Origin: Marinoscillum furvescens DSM 4134
Lineage (GTDB): Bacteria > Bacteroidota > Bacteroidia > Cytophagales > Cyclobacteriaceae
Length of the DNA: 64,000 nt
Assembly (NCBI RefSeq): GCF_003386095.1
Contig: NZ_QREG01000027.1
Span: 1-64,000, forward strand
Direction: 5' to 3'
How positions within the stretch are numbered: position 1 is the first letter of the stretch; every line of letters starts with the position of its first letter. The translations under genes and the position numbers were made by a program. This document shows, in pieces, positions 9,938 through 18,279 of this stretch. The notes under the pieces were generated by a model. The model was given only the letters and a program-made list of their open reading frames with translations. It made no database searches and was not told the DNA's origin.

Positions 9938-10648
9938 TTACAACCCCTTCTTTCCTTCCAGCCAGTAGCCTTTGCTATAGATCTCACCGGCAAATCGGTT
10001 TGCTTTCAGCAGGCTTCTTACCAACTGAACCGATCTTCCGTTTCCTGTGAGTAGGCATCTCGTATTTTTAATATGCTGACGCTCCACCTGAGGTAGAATT
10101 AATGCAGCGGTATTTCTCTCAACAGCTCCTTTGGAAAACACCTCAAAATTATCCAGCCCCAATGCCTCGGGAATATGCTTGTTTTCCTCATCAAGCTCGA
10201 GGTAAAACTGATACTGGTGGTGATTGCATCTATAGCGTGAATGCAACGAACATGCCAGCCCCAGGGACGTTTCGTCACCAAAGAATAGCTGATTTTTGAT
10301 GGCTTTGCTGTAGCAGGTCTTTCCGCGCGGAAAGTCCATGAAGAGCACATCTCCTTTCGACAAAGAACTGATCAATTTACTGCCCACACCCAGATTGTTT
10401 AGGTAATAAAGCACCATAAACTCACCATTTTCCTTGTCATAATTGAACACCGTATAGTTTCTTAGGTCCGTTTTACTCACCCGTATAGCATTGCCATTAC
10501 CCGGTTGGAAATCCATAGATCCAACATCACCCCGAAACTGGCACAACCTGAGATTAGCACTCAGTTTTTCATCCTGGACCAACTCTATAGGCTTAAGTAT
10601 CCTGCCTTCAGCTATGTCACCTACCCATTTGGGAATTTTAGAAATCAT
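9938..10648 (-). CDS. Siderophore-interacting-protein-like flavoprotein
   Basis: A 236-residue protein resembling the SIP/ViuB group of FAD-binding ferric-siderophore reductases. It contains LRNYTVFNYD in the flavin-binding barrel, GDETSLGLA at the start of the NAD(P)-binding half, and a C-terminal YSKGYWLEGKKG that matches the family's ending. The likely role is cytoplasmic reductive release of iron, although several residues differ from characterised enzymes. It starts 5 bp after the SDR gene and is probably co-transcribed with it. Confidence 0.7.
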   Translation of the reverse strand: MISKIPKWVGDIAEGRILKPIELVQDEKLSANLRLCQFRGDVGSMDFQPGNGNAIRVSKTDLRNYTVFNYDKENGEFMVLYYLNNLGVGSKLISSLSKGDVLFMDFPRGKTCYSKAIKNQLFFGDETSLGLACSLHSRYRCNHHQYQFYLELDEENKHIPEALGLDNFEVFSKGAVERNTAALILPQVERQHIKNTRCLLTGNGRSVQLVRSLLKANRFAGEIYSKGYWLEGKKGL

Positions 10649-10653
10649 AGCTC

Positions 10654-11400
10654 CTATTTTTCGTTTGTGATTTCATTTACTTTTTTGAAAGCAAACCCCG
10701 GTGCTACCCTGGAGATCACATAGAGGAGCTTTGCACCGCCAACACGGATTTCTGACTTTCCCTTTACCAACCCTTTTATCATTTTCGTCACGGCCTCTTC
10801 ACAGGATATGGCAATCTTTGGCGGGCTGCCTTTATGCCAGGGAGTTTTGACTGCAGGAAACATCACTTCGATTACCTCCACATTAGATGCTTCCGTCTGT
10901 TTTCTCAAGACTTGCGTAAAGGAATGCAAGGCAGCTTTGGTGGCATTGTAAAAAGGGTAGTCGGCGCGTGGAGTGTATATTAAGCCGGTAGTGACATTGA
11001 TGATGGATGCCTGCTCGTTTTGCTGAAGCATGGGGTACAACAAATGAATCAATCGGATGGGAGCAAGAAAATTTGTACGCATTTCCTGCTCTGCCTTCTC
11101 AGTGATATTAGCTGTTTGGAGAAATGGCTCTTTGTGTACGATGGCAGCATTGTTGATCAATACATTCAATGTAGGATGCTCCTTTTGTATCCATTTCACC
11201 ATCTGGTCACATTGATTTTCATCAGAGAGATCACATGGATACACCACTAGTTTGGGTAGCTCAGCCTGAGCTTTGAGCAATGCCTTCTCCGACCGACCGC
11301 AGATGATGACTTTGTTTTTGGCTACCAACTGTCTACTTAGCTCCAGACCTATGCCCGAACTGCCCCCGGTTATTAAAATCGTATTATTCGTTAAGTCCAT
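10654..11400 (-). CDS. SDR-family oxidoreductase (DltE-like)
   Basis: A 248-residue short-chain dehydrogenase. The nucleotide-binding TGGSSGIG is at residues ~10-17, NNAAI at ~85, and the catalytic YxxxK (YNATK) at ~150 with an upstream Ser/Thr cluster (INVTTG). Overall it resembles the DltE/COG3967 branch, whose substrates are mostly unknown. The start at 11400 was chosen because MDLTNNTILITGG places the nucleotide-binding motif at its usual distance; upstream Met 11472 would add an atypical tail. It lies downstream of a Crp/Fnr regulator on the same strand. Confidence 0.85.
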   Translation of the reverse strand: MDLTNNTILITGGSSGIGLELSRQLVAKNKVIICGRSEKALLKAQAELPKLVVYPCDLSDENQCDQMVKWIQKEHPTLNVLINNAAIVHKEPFLQTANITEKAEQEMRTNFLAPIRLIHLLYPMLQQNEQASIINVTTGLIYTPRADYPFYNATKAALHSFTQVLRKQTEASNVEVIEVMFPAVKTPWHKGSPPKIAISCEEAVTKMIKGLVKGKSEIRVGGAKLLYVISRVAPGFAFKKVNEITNEK

Positions 11401-11670
11401 TTGTATGGTTTTATAGTAATGTGATGATTGAATTTGAGCGGTTTCAGCACCAGCCAGAAGTCCGTATTCCAATAGCTGGAAATCTATTCAAGGCACGTCT
11501 GGAAATACCCACCAAATCTGCTCGCCGGTTTATTCTGGAGAAGGAGACCCTCAGGGCCTTTTGGGAGATCGAAGTAGACGGGTCCTTCTTGCTTTTTACT
11601 GACATAATAACTTTTGATGATGCTGTATCACAAAAGTATTTTCACCAAAAAGCCTGTGCATTGACCTATG

Positions 11671-12228
11671 TTAAGTCTGCAGTTTTTTTCTGATCCTGCT
11701 CAGTGATTCGGGTTTGATACCCAGGTAGGAAGCGATGATGGTTTGCTTTATCCGTTGGTCCAGACCGGGATAATCCTTTAAAAAGTTGAGGTAGCGCTGC
11801 TCAGCACTCAAGAGCAACAACTCACGCTCTCGCTGCTCCTTGACCATAAAGCCTTTTTCTATAAACCGAAGGCAAAACTGCACCCAGTATGGATCACTAG
11901 CCAGTAAGTCTTTCAGCTTGCTGTAGGGTATACTCAGTATCCTGGAAGGCTCTAGAGCCTGTATGAAAAAATGAGAAGGAGACGAGGAAATCATCGCTGA
12001 ATAGGAGCTAATGAAATTGTTTTCAAGAATCAGCCCTTTGGTGTATTCATCACCCTGATGAGACAAATAGTAGTACCTGAACAGGCCTGAAAGCACAAAG
12101 CCCATCTTTTTGGGGATATCGCCTTTACTGATATAATGTTCACCCGGTGTGACATCCACAATCTGCCCGATGTGGATCAGTTCTTCTGCCCTCTCAGGAG
12201 GCGCTATATTATAGAGTGATTCGAGCAT
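11671..12228 (-). CDS. Crp/Fnr-family transcriptional regulator
   Basis: A 185-residue protein with an N-terminal cyclic-nucleotide-binding-type barrel (VTPGEHYISKGDIPKKMGFV, residues ~30-50) and a short C-terminal helix-turn-helix (ASYLGIKPESLSRIRKKL). No Fnr-type cysteine cluster is present. This layout is common in Bacteroidota regulators that act on an adjacent operon; the SDR and SIP-like genes downstream are the likely targets. The 270-bp gap to the SDR gene could contain its operator, but I saw no clear palindrome. Confidence 0.85.
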   Translation of the reverse strand: MLESLYNIAPPERAEELIHIGQIVDVTPGEHYISKGDIPKKMGFVLSGLFRYYYLSHQGDEYTKGLILENNFISSYSAMISSSPSHFFIQALEPSRILSIPYSKLKDLLASDPYWVQFCLRFIEKGFMVKEQRERELLLLSAEQRYLNFLKDYPGLDQRIKQTIIASYLGIKPESLSRIRKKLQT

Positions 12229-12373
12229 GGCACAGTAAAAATAACTTCCAAATCAGAGAAAGTGAGCATATCTGAATTGAATAGCAGGCACTATGCTAGC
12301 GAAACCATCAAGCATGCTCTAAGAATCACAAAGAATTTAATGAGAGTACTTATTGAAAGTTTGATTGCGTTCT

Positions 12374-12844
12374 TCAGATGTTTAACTCTTTCTTTTTTCG
12401 TCTGATAAAGGATCCCATAAATGATAAGTCAGCAGTTCCGATTCCTGTATCCATATATGTTGGCTGTGTGGTAAAAAGGTAATACCCTTCTTCATTCTTT
12501 ATCTTGAGCTTATACAGAGGGGGAAATACAAACCAAAATTTGCGTATAGATTCGACATTTGTCCAATTAACTAGTTTTTCAGGCTCATAATCTAGAATAG
12601 TAATGTTTTGCCCTCCGAGCTTTACACTCAAAAAGTGTGGAGAAAAAAGTAAATAACGAATTACACTGAGTATACAAACACCTCCTAATTTCACATAGTC
12701 GTACATTTCAAAGTTGGCAGGTTTCCCGTTTACAGTTACGCTTTCGGGGAATAGGTACCCCATCGCACCACCAAAAACTGACAGCATTGCAAACAGTAAA
12801 AAGAAATTTTTGAAAAAGAAGGTATACCCAGAATTGCTTTTCAT
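12374..12844 (-). CDS. Hypothetical membrane protein
   Basis: A 156-residue protein with two hydrophobic segments: ~10-30 (FFFKNFFLLFAMLSVFGGAMGY region) and ~50-68 (KLGGVCILSVIRYLLFSP). A soluble C-terminal half follows with a basic tail (IRRKKKELNI). The topology suggests both termini face the cytoplasm. No family is recognised. It begins the run of small, unrelated minus-strand genes that fills 12.3-20.2 kb. Confidence 0.55.
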   Translation of the reverse strand: MKSNSGYTFFFKNFFLLFAMLSVFGGAMGYLFPESVTVNGKPANFEMYDYVKLGGVCILSVIRYLLFSPHFLSVKLGGQNITILDYEPEKLVNWTNVESIRKFWFVFPPLYKLKIKNEEGYYLFTTQPTYMDTGIGTADLSFMGSFIRRKKKELNI

Positions 12845-12921
12845 TTACATAAGAGATTACAGCAAAGAGTGCGCCTGGTTTTAATTAAAAGGCTACGGGC
12901 GGCGGCATGGATTGGGTTGCC

Positions 12922-13290
12922 CTATTTTACTATTTGATAATCTCTAATTAAAAGACTTGCCGACAGGTTCAGCCTTTTGGTGAGATACCGAATCATATCC
13001 AGTGTCAGTTTTCTTTTTCTACTCAGCATTTCAGACACTCTACTTTTCCCTCCAAATTCTTTTACAATATCAACTTGTTTAAGGTGCAATTCCTCCATTC
13101 TGATTTTAATAGCTTCGATGGGATCAGGCGCATCAATAGGGAAATGTTTTTTTTCATACTCATCAATCAGAAGCCCAAGTATGTCAGCTTCATCACTTTC
13201 TGGAGTTCCCGCTTTGGCATCAAAAATTTCATCTAGTCTATCAAGAGCTTGTTGATAATCATTTTCTGATTTAATAGGTCTAATAGTCAT
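12922..13290 (-). CDS. higA: HigA-type antitoxin
   Basis: A 122-residue protein. Its N-terminal half (IKSENDYQQALDRLDEIFDA) is typical of HigA antitoxins that accompany the HigB toxin, and its C-terminal half holds an XRE helix-turn-helix (KQVDIVKEFGGKSRVSEMLS). It neutralises HigB and probably represses the operon through the helix-turn-helix. It starts 3 bp after higB, the toxin-first order that is typical of higBA. A duplicated fragment of its 3' end lies upstream of the pair at 13721-13757. Confidence 0.85.
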   Translation of the reverse strand: MTIRPIKSENDYQQALDRLDEIFDAKAGTPESDEADILGLLIDEYEKKHFPIDAPDPIEAIKIRMEELHLKQVDIVKEFGGKSRVSEMLSRKRKLTLDMIRYLTKRLNLSASLLIRDYQIVK

Positions 13291-13293
13291 GAT

Positions 13294-13590
13294 TCAAATA
13301 GTGTTAGCATCAATTTTCTCGTATTCGGCATGTGTGCCTATAAACCGAACGAAAAGCCATTGTTTTTCAAAATTAATTTTAGCTACAAGTCGATAGTCAT
13401 TTCCTTTGATGTTAAAGACAACTCTACCACTTTTTAATATTGAAGCATTCGCATACGTTTTCTTCACTTCATTGGGACTATCCCAGCTTGAACTCATTGC
13501 AGTATCATACCATGTTTTGAGGTATTGTTCCGTTTCGGCATGCTTCTCCCAAAATTTCCGTAGCGTACGTTTAGCAAATATCCTTTCCAA
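13294..13590 (-). CDS. higB: HigB-type mRNA interferase toxin
   Basis: A 98-residue RelE-fold toxin of the HigB family (FAKRTLRKFWEKHAETEQYL at the N-terminus, VFNIKGNDYRLVAKINFEKQ in the core, FIGTHAEYEKID near the end). Such toxins cleave mRNA on the ribosome. The best start is a TTG at 13590 (MERIFAKRTL); no in-frame ATG sits at the family's expected start. The pair is complete and looks functional. Toxin-antitoxin pairs are common passengers of cassette arrays and other accessory regions such as this one. Confidence 0.85.
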   Translation of the reverse strand: MERIFAKRTLRKFWEKHAETEQYLKTWYDTAMSSSWDSPNEVKKTYANASILKSGRVVFNIKGNDYRLVAKINFEKQWLFVRFIGTHAEYEKIDANTI

Positions 13591-13720
13591 GCCACATTGT
13601 TTAACACAAAGGTAGAAAACAAAGTTCTATAAATCAGAACCTGCATTAATCTTTTACTTACACACATTTCCAAACAACCATCCTCCAGCGACAAAGCCAT
13701 ACACCAACAGCTATTTTCCG

Positions 13721-13757
13721 ATTGGTTGACCCGATTTTAATATTTGATAATCTCTAA
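13721..13757 (-). pseudogene. Remnant of a second higA 3' end
   Basis: Positions 13721-13757 match 12911-12947, the last codons and flank of higA, with few differences (shared TATTTGATAATCTCTAA). On the minus strand it reads FRDYQILK against the functional IRDYQIVK but lacks the stop. It suggests that a related module once lay here or that the 3' flank was duplicated. Confidence 0.6.
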
Positions 13758-13823
13758 AGCTATAATACAAGGACCCAGTCAAAGAGTGAGTTATTGAATT
13801 CACTCCGTTATCCCGATTGACAT

Positions 13824-14363
13824 CTACTCCTTGCAAGGTTTTCCATACCCCGGCCAGATAGCGCAATTACCATCACGATACCCACCCACATAAAGCCATC
13901 GACCTTGCTCTCTAACTAAAAAATCGCTCCATCGAGTGCGAATAGTTGTTTGATCTCCTTTTTTCACGATTGCTCCGGTAGAAGCAGTAAATGGCTCGCC
14001 TATCCACTCTACCCGTGCCTCCACAAGATAATGAACTGCGCAAAACCCATTATCGAATACTTCCATGTCTATAAGCGATAGTTCAAAACTTACGTAACGC
14101 TCATCCTTCTGCCATTCGTCAAAAAAATTTCTCAAATCTTTTACTTCCAAAAGACCGGAACTGCTAAACCCCCACCGTTTCCATTCTGGATGATGCTGCC
14201 CAATAAAACCTTCCGCATCAACCTCACTCCATGCTGTCCACCGATCATGCACTGCAGCCCAAACTGAATCATTTTGGTTGGTAAGCACTGAATCATTTTG
14301 CGCAACACCTACTGATCGAATGAAAATGAACACAATAAAAAGAAGAATACAAGGATATTTCAT
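13824..14363 (-). CDS. Secreted NTF2/SnoaL-like protein
   Basis: A 179-residue protein with a signal peptide (cleavage near SVGVAQ) and an NTF2-like domain of the SnoaL/DUF4440 type, seen in VWAAVHDRWTAWSEVDAEGF and TTIRTRWSDFLVREQGRWLY. No catalytic residues can be assigned. It is related in fold, not closely in sequence, to the frameshifted gene at 686-1176. It stands alone between higBA and a repeat region. An export role is inferred from the signal peptide only. Confidence 0.7.
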   Translation of the reverse strand: MKYPCILLFIVFIFIRSVGVAQNDSVLTNQNDSVWAAVHDRWTAWSEVDAEGFIGQHHPEWKRWGFSSSGLLEVKDLRNFFDEWQKDERYVSFELSLIDMEVFDNGFCAVHYLVEARVEWIGEPFTASTGAIVKKGDQTTIRTRWSDFLVREQGRWLYVGGYRDGNCAIWPGYGKPCKE

Positions 14364-14534
14364 ATGCTTAGAATTGGTTGTTTAACGGTAAGTAATATAA
14401 TTAAACTTAACCCTTTTATCAGAATAATGAAGATCCCAGCAAAGTCTGGAAGCGGTGTGACTATTTAAAGATTCGAATTCATGCCCCTCCCACCTCAACA
14501 ATGCAATGTGCGCTTAATAATTGTACGGAGCTTG

Positions 14535-14602
14535 GCCTTTGTTGGTCTTGTAACCTATAAAAATTCGATCCCCGTGCCTTTGTTGGTCTGGTGACCAACA
14601 AA
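14535..14602. repeat. 41-bp-spaced duplication ending in a hairpin
   Basis: GCCTTTGTTGGTC occurs at 14535 and 14576, 41 bp apart. The second copy runs into a perfect 10-bp inverted repeat, TTTGTTGGTC (14579-14588) and GACCAACAAA (14593-14602), with a TGGT loop. No gene was seen in 14364-14688, apart from a heptad-type open frame on the minus strand. Confidence 0.7.
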
Positions 14603-14688
14603 CAGGATGAAACGAATTTACCCCAGCGAAACAGCTGCTATCAAAGTGAAAATCCGCATTAAGTCGTGAATCGACTCTGCCAGACCCC

Positions 14689-14982
14689 ACTTCCGAAGTG
14701 GGGAGGGGTACTTCCGAAGTACCCCCTCTCACCTCAGAAGTACCCCCTCCCACCTCAAACATGCAACGATGTACCTAATAGGTGCAAGTGCGGAGCTAAA
14801 AGGTGCAAGCTTTCAGTAAAAAGGTGCATCGTCGGACCAAAAAGGTGCAAGCTCGAGGTAAATAGGTGCAACGCCGGAGCTCTGAGGTGCGAGCGCGGAG
14901 CTAAAAGGTGGGGCAATGCGCTTTTGAAGTGGGGCCATGTGCCTGAAAGGCTTGGCTCCAAAAGTAGTAGGTAGTCCAAGGT
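14689..14982. repeat. 21-bp tandem array 2
   Basis: Fourteen consecutive 21-bp units in unbroken register (starts at 14689, 14710, 14731 and so on to 14962). Most share AGGTGCAAG at offset 7-15. The first three carry AAGTACCCCCT or AAGTGGGGAGG instead. The segment 14878-14935 is nearly identical to 18660-18716 of array 3. Minus-strand frames give heptads such as LHLFTSS and GGTSEVR. Confidence 0.85.
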
Positions 14983-15131
14983 AAGCCTACAGCTGACGTT
15001 TCATGGTCATTTTTTTTGAACGTTACGCGAGCTAAAGTGCACATATATTGCTCCAGAAAAACTAATCTAGTCACCTGCCCCGCCCGCACAACTTAACCAT
15101 TGGGTAAAGACATCCTCGAGTCCAACAAACC

Positions 15132-15797
15132 TTACCTACTGGCAGTGCTTTCCAAGCGGTTGACCAAGTCCATAATCCTTTGCTTTCTAGTAATTAATTC
15201 GCTTCCACTAGTACTCACCGTAGAGATGGTCCTCAAATTAGGAAACGTCAATTTGCCGTTTGTCAGCGAGTACATCCAAATCAAATCCAGATAGTTTAAG
15301 GCGATGTTCAATTTCTCCAGTAAGGAAGCATTACTTACTTTAAAACCTAATTTCTCCCCACTTCGCTGACTCAAAAAGTAAGAGCTCCCCCTAATCGTGG
15401 TATGATTCGATAAGCCTTCATGCTCCATTTGATGAATGATTTTGAGAAGAGCGCTCAGGTAATTATGAAGCATTTTATTTCTCCAGGCGATACCCGGTTT
15501 TACGTGCGACATATCCATTAGGTAGTCAAATGAGGTGCCGTTGTGCAAGTCAATATATCGCTTGTTATTTCCAAACGAAACCACCATCGGTGAATAGTAG
15601 GTATAAAGGTTCAAAACTGTAAAGAGCGGTGTAATAAGAAATTGGATGATTGGCACCATTAGAAAAATCAAGACCATCCAGATTTTTGACTCACTTACGG
15701 TCTGTATCCAATAAAAGGAGAGCAGCAGCAGGAGTATTCCAAATGACAGGGACACAAACCATTGAAGAACTACATTGAGTTGATTAAATCGTTTCAT
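15132..15797 (-). CDS. Hypothetical protein with two membrane helices
   Basis: A 221-residue protein with two N-terminal hydrophobic helices (WFVSLSFGILLLLLSFYW, ~13-30, and IWMVLIFLMVPIIQFLITPL, ~38-58). A soluble C-terminal ~150 residues follows, rich in leucine and asparagine. No family is recognised. It lies between array 2 and the cassette-like blocks, on the same strand. Unlike the next four blocks, it has no clear GTTA-type boundary within 40 bp of its start. Confidence 0.5.
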   Translation of the reverse strand: MKRFNQLNVVLQWFVSLSFGILLLLLSFYWIQTVSESKIWMVLIFLMVPIIQFLITPLFTVLNLYTYYSPMVVSFGNNKRYIDLHNGTSFDYLMDMSHVKPGIAWRNKMLHNYLSALLKIIHQMEHEGLSNHTTIRGSSYFLSQRSGEKLGFKVSNASLLEKLNIALNYLDLIWMYSLTNGKLTFPNLRTISTVSTSGSELITRKQRIMDLVNRLESTASR

Positions 15798-15864
15798 TGA
15801 TCAAGCTTAAAAGTGACGAAGGATTGGGATGTGCGTCCCGCTGAGTAAAAACAGTAAAATAGTG

Positions 15865-16000
15865 AAATCTGCCGCGCCCGCCAAGGGGGCGCTCCCGAAG
15901 TATCCAAGTGGCTCCGCGCCTGGGTCGGCATAGGCAGCTTCTGAAAGTCAAAAAATCCTGCGAACTGAGCTTTGTAGAAAGCAAATTGGTTTCCTCAGTG
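15865..16000. repeat. Intergenic repeat, copy 1
   Basis: Homologous to 19285-19452 (copy 2). Shared stretches include CAAGGGGG(C/T)GC, CGGCATAGGCAG and AAAATCCTGCGA in the same order. Both copies lie just downstream (minus strand) of a cassette-like gene block, so they appear to be the inner part of a common recombination or repeat element. The flanking sequence ATGCGGCTAT is likewise present at 16051 and 19192. Confidence 0.7.
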
Positions 16001-16067
16001 GCAGATTCTCGGTCGAGTTTCACCGAAACTGGCTAGAAGCACGTTCGCACATGCGGCTATACACCAT

Positions 16068-16077
16068 GTTAGCGAGA
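16068..16077 (-). other. Cassette-like boundary, 3' end of block B
   Basis: GTTAGCGAGA on the plus strand is exactly complementary to TCTCGCTAAC at 16650-16659, at the other end of the same two-gene block. On the coding strand it reads CTCGCTAAC directly after the stop of the second gene, like the RYYYAAC side of an integron attC site. Confidence 0.55.
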
Positions 16078-16079
16078 TG

Positions 16080-16301
16080 TTAAAATTTTGCTAGAATTGA
16101 GACGATCACCATAGTCACGACACCTCCGATAAATTTCAACTTCAACCCATAGGCGTGCAAATCCACAATATCTCCTTCTTGATGTCTGTCCTTTCCCTCC
16201 AATACCTCTTTGAAAGTTGGTCTTTTCGTGTCGTTCACAGAGTTCCAGATGTTCAGCCAAACCCAAAAGTAAAAAGCTCCTAGATAGTCAAAAAAGTACA
16301 T
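16080..16301 (-). CDS. Small hypothetical protein, block B gene 2
   Basis: A 73-residue protein with an aromatic-rich start (MYFFDYLGAFYFWVWLNIW) and a hydrophobic C-terminal segment (FIGGVVTMVIVSILAKF). It may be a small membrane protein. The start follows the stop of the preceding gene by 2 bp, so the two are almost certainly translated together. The stop codon is immediately followed by the block boundary. No family is recognised. Confidence 0.5.
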   Translation of the reverse strand: MYFFDYLGAFYFWVWLNIWNSVNDTKRPTFKEVLEGKDRHQEGDIVDLHAYGLKLKFIGGVVTMVIVSILAKF

Positions 16302-16303
16302 GG

Positions 16304-16630
16304 TTAGAAAGGTATGCTGCGTAATATAGTGTTGACAAGAAATATGGAATCAATTACAATTATCGTCATCAAGGAGGATCTTAGGTATTTCTGGTTGTAA
16401 GTTAATCCACGATATGGTATAAGAGACACCAATGTTCCGAGAATGAATCCAAGAATAGGTATTGAGAATAGTAAAGTTGTTAGTGCAGCTGAGTTGACGG
16501 ACTGCTTGTCGACATATTCACCAGCCAAGTTCACCGACCCTTGATTAAGGATTGAGGTTAGGGCGAATGTTAACACGCTTAAAACAGCTATGATCATCAA
16601 ATGCTTGTTCCTCTGTACTTTTGTATACAT
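16304..16630 (-). CDS. Hypothetical membrane protein, block B gene 1
   Basis: A 108-residue protein with three hydrophobic segments (~12-27, ~50-68, ~84-102) separated by short loops, so it is probably an integral inner-membrane protein. No family is recognised. The start is 29 bp inside the 5' boundary of the block (16650-16659), a leader length shared with the other three blocks. It is coupled to the 73-residue gene downstream. Confidence 0.55.
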   Translation of the reverse strand: MYTKVQRNKHLMIIAVLSVLTFALTSILNQGSVNLAGEYVDKQSVNSAALTTLLFSIPILGFILGTLVSLIPYRGLTYNQKYLRSSLMTIIVIDSIFLVNTILRSIPF

Positions 16631-16649
16631 CTTTCTGCGTTTCGGGAAT

Positions 16650-16897
16650 TCTCGCTAACGCTCAACTATCGGTTTGTGTGCCCACAGTTGGCAAGTACAG
16701 CTAAAATAGCGGAAGTGCACCAGAAGCACAACGGTAACTACAAGGCACTGCGTTCAGAAAGTAAAATTCCAGAACCACAGACCTTTAGACCTTTCCAAAA
16801 GTGATGAAGTATCAGAAGGTGCACTTCCGTGGACAAGTCCCGATGAGGTTGGCAAAGAAGCCGTTTGGCACATAACCGATAGTGTCTGTTAGATGCC
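16650..16897. other. attC-like imperfect palindrome between blocks A and B
   Basis: The ~250-bp gap between the two blocks folds on itself. ACTATCGGTTTGTGTGCC (16665-16682) pairs with GGCACATAACCGATAGT (16867-16883). GGAAGTGCACC (16711-16721) pairs perfectly with GGTGCACTTCC (16818-16828). The ends are CTAAC and GTTAG. This matches the layout of an integron attC site, though it is longer than most known ones. Folding by a structure-specific integron-finder search would be decisive. Confidence 0.55.
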
Positions 16898-17497
16898 GAC
16901 TTTGCCTTTAAATACCCCGTTTCGGTAATCAGTAAGCACTTTTTCTAGAGATTTAGCGATATTGGAAGCAGATGCAAAATAATACTTGATAATTGCCCAT
17001 TTGTGAGTGGTTACCTGTTCAAAGAAATATCTTGATTCAACAAAAGTATTGCTTATCGCTTCTAAAGAGCTTTTAAAGCTGTCAAAATCTACGGAGTTAA
17101 ATGGAGGTGTTTCCGGTGGTTCTGGAACTGAATCCGAGGTTAGAAATCCAGTTTCTAAAAGAATAGAATCGTCCTTTTTAATCGATGCATATTCTTGTTC
17201 GATTGCCGCTTTAAGAAATTCAGGAAAATCATTATAAAGGTCTGTTAGTTGATGACCGAATTTTATTCCTTTTTCTCGCCCTGCTAACATGAAAGCCTTT
17301 AGGTAAATCTCAATAGAAAGGCCAATCAAAATGTTAGCTGTAATTATTTTTCCAATAGGAACTTCATGATTTTCTTTTTTCAGGATTGACTGAATTTTCA
17401 TGTCCAATTGCATGGCATAGTTGTGCAGTTCCTCTGCTTCTTCAATTGCTATTGGAAGAGAGTTTCTATTTATTGATTTTTTTGCATTACCAGTCAT
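16889..17497 (-). CDS. Hypothetical protein, block A gene 2
   Basis: A 202-residue protein without signal peptide. The N-terminal half has two helical regions, including IITANILIGLSIEIYLKAFM; together with KGIKFGHQLTDLYNDFPE this recalls HEPN-type helical domains, whose RxxxxH motif I cannot identify here. It overlaps the preceding gene by 11 bp, a sign of translational coupling. Its TAA stop is part of the block boundary CTAAC, as is often seen in integron cassettes. Function unknown. Confidence 0.55.
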   Translation of the reverse strand: MTGNAKKSINRNSLPIAIEEAEELHNYAMQLDMKIQSILKKENHEVPIGKIITANILIGLSIEIYLKAFMLAGREKGIKFGHQLTDLYNDFPEFLKAAIEQEYASIKKDDSILLETGFLTSDSVPEPPETPPFNSVDFDSFKSSLEAISNTFVESRYFFEQVTTHKWAIIKYYFASASNIAKSLEKVLTDYRNGVFKGKVGI

Positions 17498-18032
17498 CTG
17501 TTAATGCAGTTTGATTTTTGGCACATCTATTAAATCCATCAGTTACGAATACTTTGTATCCGTTCTTGGCGAGATTTATGAGTCTGTTGAAAAAGCCATT
17601 TATTTCTCCTTCTTCATTATACAAGTTGTTCATGCAATCTTGAAGTGTAAATGCCTGTGGATCGTAGAGTTTCGAGCCATCATATACAAATAAGACTTCT
17701 AACATTGTTATACGATACTTATTGTCTTTGATATCAATAACAAATTCGAAGCTAGTAACCTCATGAGGAAAAACCCAAGTTGGTTCAGGGTTCTCAATAC
17801 TCAACTTGACTTTTATTTTCGATTCTGTATCAAGAGTCAGATGTTCTGATAGTTCAAGCTCGTTTAGGACGCAAGATTTTAATCTTTTATAGATTTCTTT
17901 TTGACTCGTTTGAGTAATGCTGATAGTTTCTTGGATGTAGGCTCCAATTGTTTCATCAGTTTGAATCTCCTGAGCACTAATGAGTTGCTGTGATAGTACA
18001 AAAATGATGGTTAAAGCAGTTAGAGATTTCAT
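17487..18032 (-). CDS. Secreted hypothetical protein, block A gene 1
   Basis: A 181-residue protein that begins with a signal peptide (MKSLTALTIIFVLSQQLISA). The start at 18032 was chosen for this reason; an upstream Met at 18068 would sit outside the block boundary. The rest has acidic and beta-rich segments and no recognised family. It is followed by an overlapping gene. Leader length from the boundary at 18057-18066 is about 25-34 bp. Confidence 0.55.
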   Translation of the reverse strand: MKSLTALTIIFVLSQQLISAQEIQTDETIGAYIQETISITQTSQKEIYKRLKSCVLNELELSEHLTLDTESKIKVKLSIENPEPTWVFPHEVTSFEFVIDIKDNKYRITMLEVLFVYDGSKLYDPQAFTLQDCMNNLYNEEGEINGFFNRLINLAKNGYKVFVTDGFNRCAKNQTALTDDW

Positions 18033-18056
18033 ACAAAAGTATTTTCGGGAGGTGTT

Positions 18057-18066
18057 GGCATCTAAC
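18057..18066 (-). other. Cassette-like boundary, 5' end of block A
   Basis: GGCATCTAAC on the plus strand (GTTAGATGCC on the coding strand) is a perfect 10-base complement to GTTAGATGCC at 16888-16897, the 3' end of the same block. GTTAGAT fits the GTTRRRY core of integron cassettes. Confidence 0.6.
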
Positions 18067-18213
18067 ATCTAGAATAAAGTGCACTTATGCACTATATCCG
18101 CATTGTACCCTTCGAAGATAATGGTTTTTAAGCAATTGCAAGCACCGATACTGCTTAACCAAAGCAAGACTAAATTCTTGCTGAAAGACAGCAATCCATA
18201 GATGTGATAGCGG

Positions 18214-18239
18214 GTCATACTGAGCTTGTCGAAGTATGA
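18214..18239. repeat. Widespread CTTCGACAAGCTCAGT-type repeat
   Basis: GTCATACTGAGCTTGTCGAA followed by GTATGA; the ends TCATAC and GTATGA are inverted. This is a dispersed short repeat found in intergenic regions of many unrelated bacterial genomes. Nothing else was recognised in 18067-18279. Confidence 0.7.
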
Positions 18240-18279
18240 GCCTATCGAAGCATAAGACACGCCCTATTGCCTGTATAAG

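Noticed and set aside
11421-11693. 90-residue plus-strand frame between the SDR and Crp genes
   Set aside because: It overlaps the Crp gene end, faces opposite to its neighbours and shows no recognisable domain; possible but unsupported.
18069-18260. 63-residue minus-strand frame
   Set aside because: It includes the dispersed TTCGACAAGCTCAGTATGAC repeat and lies outside the cassette-like boundary.
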